The notes below the pieces were generated by a model that was given only the letters and a program-made list of their open reading frames with translations, did not search any database and was not told the origin of the DNA. A program made the position numbers and the translations under genes. Source: Calditrichaceae bacterium (GTDB lineage Bacteria; Calditrichota; Calditrichia; Calditrichales; Calditrichaceae). Taken from it: a DNA stretch of 25,830 bases. Positions 24,143-25,830 of this stretch are shown here, piece after piece (position 1 is the stretch's first letter; every line of letters starts with the position of its first letter). Location: the NCBI GenBank assembly GCA_024763405.1, contig JANTFQ010000002.1, positions 1-25,830 on the forward strand, written 5' to 3'.

Positions 24143-25129
24143 TCATTGACTCTGTTTTGACAAGAAATTCTGAAGTTCAAGATACGTAGTGGAGTGCTTT
24201 TTATTCAAAAAATCAAGCTCCGCATCCGCCTGTTCCAAAATATTATCGTAGGAAAGGTTTTGGTCGATGGATACAAAAAAACCATCCCCTGCTGTTTTTA
24301 AGCGTTGCGGAATGGACGTTAGTAGTTCATAAGCATCCAATTCGGATGTAAAAGCAAATTTTTTACAAGCCGATTTGAAATGGGCAATATGCAGGGCCTT
24401 ATTCCAATCGAAAAATATTTTGGATGTCAGCCCGCCCAGATATGATACATCCATAATAAGCCGCCGCTGTTGCGGAATTTCTTCACTAAAATTCCGCTCT
24501 GCATTATCACGGTACCGGATACAGCTCTTTATCGTATCGGGAAGATTCCATTTCCCGCATAAAAGTTCTCCGGCCTCAAGGTTTGTCATCCCTAAAATCT
24601 GTTTTTCAACGATCTCTATATTGATTCCTCGTACTTCGGCTTCGGTTAGAACTTCGAGATATGCATCAGCCGCATAATGAATAAAGATAAACTTGCCTAC
24701 GTACAACAAAAGCCCGGCTAGAAAAATATCATCCCGGTTCCGAAGCCCCGCCTGTTCCGCTATAAAATCCGCGGCGGCAGCCGAACAGAGAGATTGTTTA
24801 AAAACCTGTTCATACAAAGGAGCTAGCTCCGCAGGAAATAAATTAAACAACGAAATCATCAGCGTTAAATTGCGAATTTCAGACGCACCCAGGAGCGGAA
24901 CAGCTTCTTTAATATTGGCAATTTCCCGGCCTAATCCGGCAAAGGGAGAATTAACCAGTTTCAATATCCGCGCCGACAAGGCTGCATCTTTTTCAATTAA
25001 AATACTCAAGCTCAGAAGTGAAGCATCCGGATCACCGGACAACATCAATACCTGCTGTGTTATTTCGGGAAGCGCGGGAAGATCGACTGCATCTTCAAGC
25101 AAACGCTTGATATTTCGGTTGGTAGTCAT
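24143..25129 (-). CDS. HDOD domain signalling protein
   Basis: A 328-residue cytoplasmic protein. The HDOD domain covers about residues 10-210: LEDAVDLPALPEITQQVLML, IEKDAALSARILKLVNSPFAGLGREIANIKEAVPLLGASEIRNLTL, then FIAEQAGLRNRDDIFLAGLLLYVGKFI. The canonical HD metal pair of phosphodiesterases is absent at LLLYVGK, as in other HDOD proteins, so it is probably a regulatory or scaffold protein rather than a c-di-GMP hydrolase. No receiver, EAL or GGDEF domain is attached. The C-terminal 100 residues are helical without a recognised domain. AAGG precedes the ATG. It stands alone between recG (117-base gap) and the DUF2723 operon (211-base gap). Confidence 0.9.
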   Translation of the reverse strand: MTTNRNIKRLLEDAVDLPALPEITQQVLMLSGDPDASLLSLSILIEKDAALSARILKLVNSPFAGLGREIANIKEAVPLLGASEIRNLTLMISLFNLFPAELAPLYEQVFKQSLCSAAAADFIAEQAGLRNRDDIFLAGLLLYVGKFIFIHYAADAYLEVLTEAEVRGINIEIVEKQILGMTNLEAGELLCGKWNLPDTIKSCIRYRDNAERNFSEEIPQQRRLIMDVSYLGGLTSKIFFDWNKALHIAHFKSACKKFAFTSELDAYELLTSIPQRLKTAGDGFFVSIDQNLSYDNILEQADAELDFLNKKHSTTYLELQNFLSKQSQ

Positions 25130-25246
25130 GGAAAAACCTTTATAAAAATGGTTTCGGATTTAACTTTCGATACCAGATAGGTTCGGCCGAATCATTTTTA
25201 TCATTAGCAAAAACCTTATTTAGATTGCAGAAAAATCGGATATAAT

Positions 25247-25830
25247 TTAGCTTATTTTAATTAACGCCATGCGATCCTTCAGATGGGTCTGCATAAAGTG
25301 TTTCAGTTCCCAATGTTCCTGTTTCCGCAGCAGCGGATCTTCTGCCACCAGGCCAAAGGCATCCTCGCGGGCCTGCTCCAGGATTTCCCTATCTTCGATG
25401 GGATTGGCCAGTTTGAATTCCGGCATGCCGCTCTGCTTGGTTCCAAAAAAATCACCCCAGCCGCGTAGTTTTAAATCTTTTTCTGCAATGATAAAACCGT
25501 CGTTGGTCTCAGTCATTATTTTCATTCGCTGCTGCGCCGTTTCCCCGATATTATAAGGCGTTTTTAAAATACAGTACGATTTCTTTGCGCTGCGTCCTAC
25601 CCTGCCCCGCAACTGGTGCAGTTGAGACAACCCAAATCGTTCGGCGTGTTCAATTAAAATGACCGTGGCATTGGCCACATCCACGCCCACTTCAATGACC
25701 GTGGTAGACACTAAAATATCGATTTCACCCCGGCTGAAAGCACTCATAATTTTTTCCTTTTCCGCTCCCTTCATACGGCCGTGAATCAGGCTCAGCCGGA
25801 AACGGGAAAGAGAGCTTTTAGACAAAAGTT
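25247..25830 (-). CDS. recG: ATP-dependent DNA helicase RecG, C-terminal part (5' end cut by window edge)
   Basis: The frame is open to the right edge, so only the last 194 or so residues are present. They form the second RecA-like helicase domain and C-terminus of RecG, a branch-migration helicase that regresses stalled forks and processes Holliday junctions. Visible motifs are SLIHGRMKGAEKEKIMSAFSRGEIDILVSTTVIEVGVDV (motifs IV-V), ERFGLSQLHQLRGRVGR (motif VI with arginine finger) and the RecG-specific ending GDFFGTKQSGMPEFKLANP. The apparent start at 25825 is an internal Leu codon (TTG), not the real start. It ends normally with TAA. Confidence 0.95.
   Translation of the reverse strand, partial: LLSKSSLSRFRLSLIHGRMKGAEKEKIMSAFSRGEIDILVSTTVIEVGVDVANATVILIEHAERFGLSQLHQLRGRVGRSAKKSYCILKTPYNIGETAQQRMKIMTETNDGFIIAEKDLKLRGWGDFFGTKQSGMPEFKLANPIEDREILEQAREDAFGLVAEDPLLRKQEHWELKHFMQTHLKDRMALIKIS

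Noticed and set aside
25182..25191. 10-bp palindrome TTCGGCCGAA between recG and the HDOD gene
   Set aside because: Too short to support a site; no T tract for a terminator and no second copy.
1..25830. Search for tRNA, rRNA, CRISPR arrays, insertion sequences, toxin-antitoxin or phage-defence genes
   Set aside because: None recognised; gaps are all under 300 bases and coding genes account for nearly the whole window.

Overview
The window looks like a chromosomal segment from an FCB-group bacterium with a two-membrane envelope. A Calditrichota/KSB1-like lineage is my best guess, but the sequence does not prove it. Pointers to FCB are a PorV-family outer-membrane protein, a protein with a C-terminal type IX secretion (T9SS) sorting domain, DUF4837 and DUF5683 proteins, and an Ig-like lipoprotein carrying the GGPxDxxPP motif. 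Clear AGGAGG-type ribosome binding sites and a near-perfect sigma70 promoter (TTGACA-N17-TATATT) argue against a typical Bacteroidota genome. Every supportable gene lies on the minus strand, so transcription runs from high to low coordinates. I saw no tRNA, rRNA, CRISPR array, insertion sequence or phage gene, and no gene-free stretch over 300 bases.

Layout in the direction of transcription. (1) The 3' part of recG (from 25830) and an HDOD signalling protein. (2) An envelope set: DUF2723 (protein O-mannosyltransferase-like) membrane protein, a flippase-like/LPG-synthase-like membrane protein and a DUF4837 lipoprotein. (3) A tight operon: rfbD-like reductase, polyprenyl-phosphate mannose synthase-like glycosyltransferase, accA, a 4-hydroxybenzoyl-CoA-thioesterase-fold protein and a 54-residue Trm112-like protein. 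(4) porV as its own unit, with promoter, a leader of about 170 nt ending in a terminator-like hairpin that touches the ribosome binding site, and a terminator downstream. (5) A long co-directional run of closely packed genes: a T9SS-sorted M6-protease-like protein that has lost its HExxH motif, an outer-membrane fusion of a zinc peptidase-like domain, TolB-like propeller and beta-barrel, two paralogous DUF5683 proteins, then rsmB, ffh, rpsP, khpA, rimM, trmD, rplS and a strong terminator. (6) An Ig-like lipoprotein running off the left edge.

The genes fall into two themes. One is the ribosome/SRP housekeeping cluster (ffh-rpsP-khpA-rimM-trmD-rplS), in the order widely seen in bacteria. The other is the cell surface: PorV is the shuttle for T9SS cargo, the next gene encodes a T9SS-sorted protein, and the gene translationally coupled to that one encodes a barrel-anchored zinc peptidase-like protein. 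The mannosyl-phosphate-lipid synthase and DUF2723 protein may supply sugars for secreted proteins. The most interesting items are the porV attenuator-like leader, the pseudo-M6 protein beside an intact HExxH barrel protein, and an identical 17-mer upstream of both ffh and porV.
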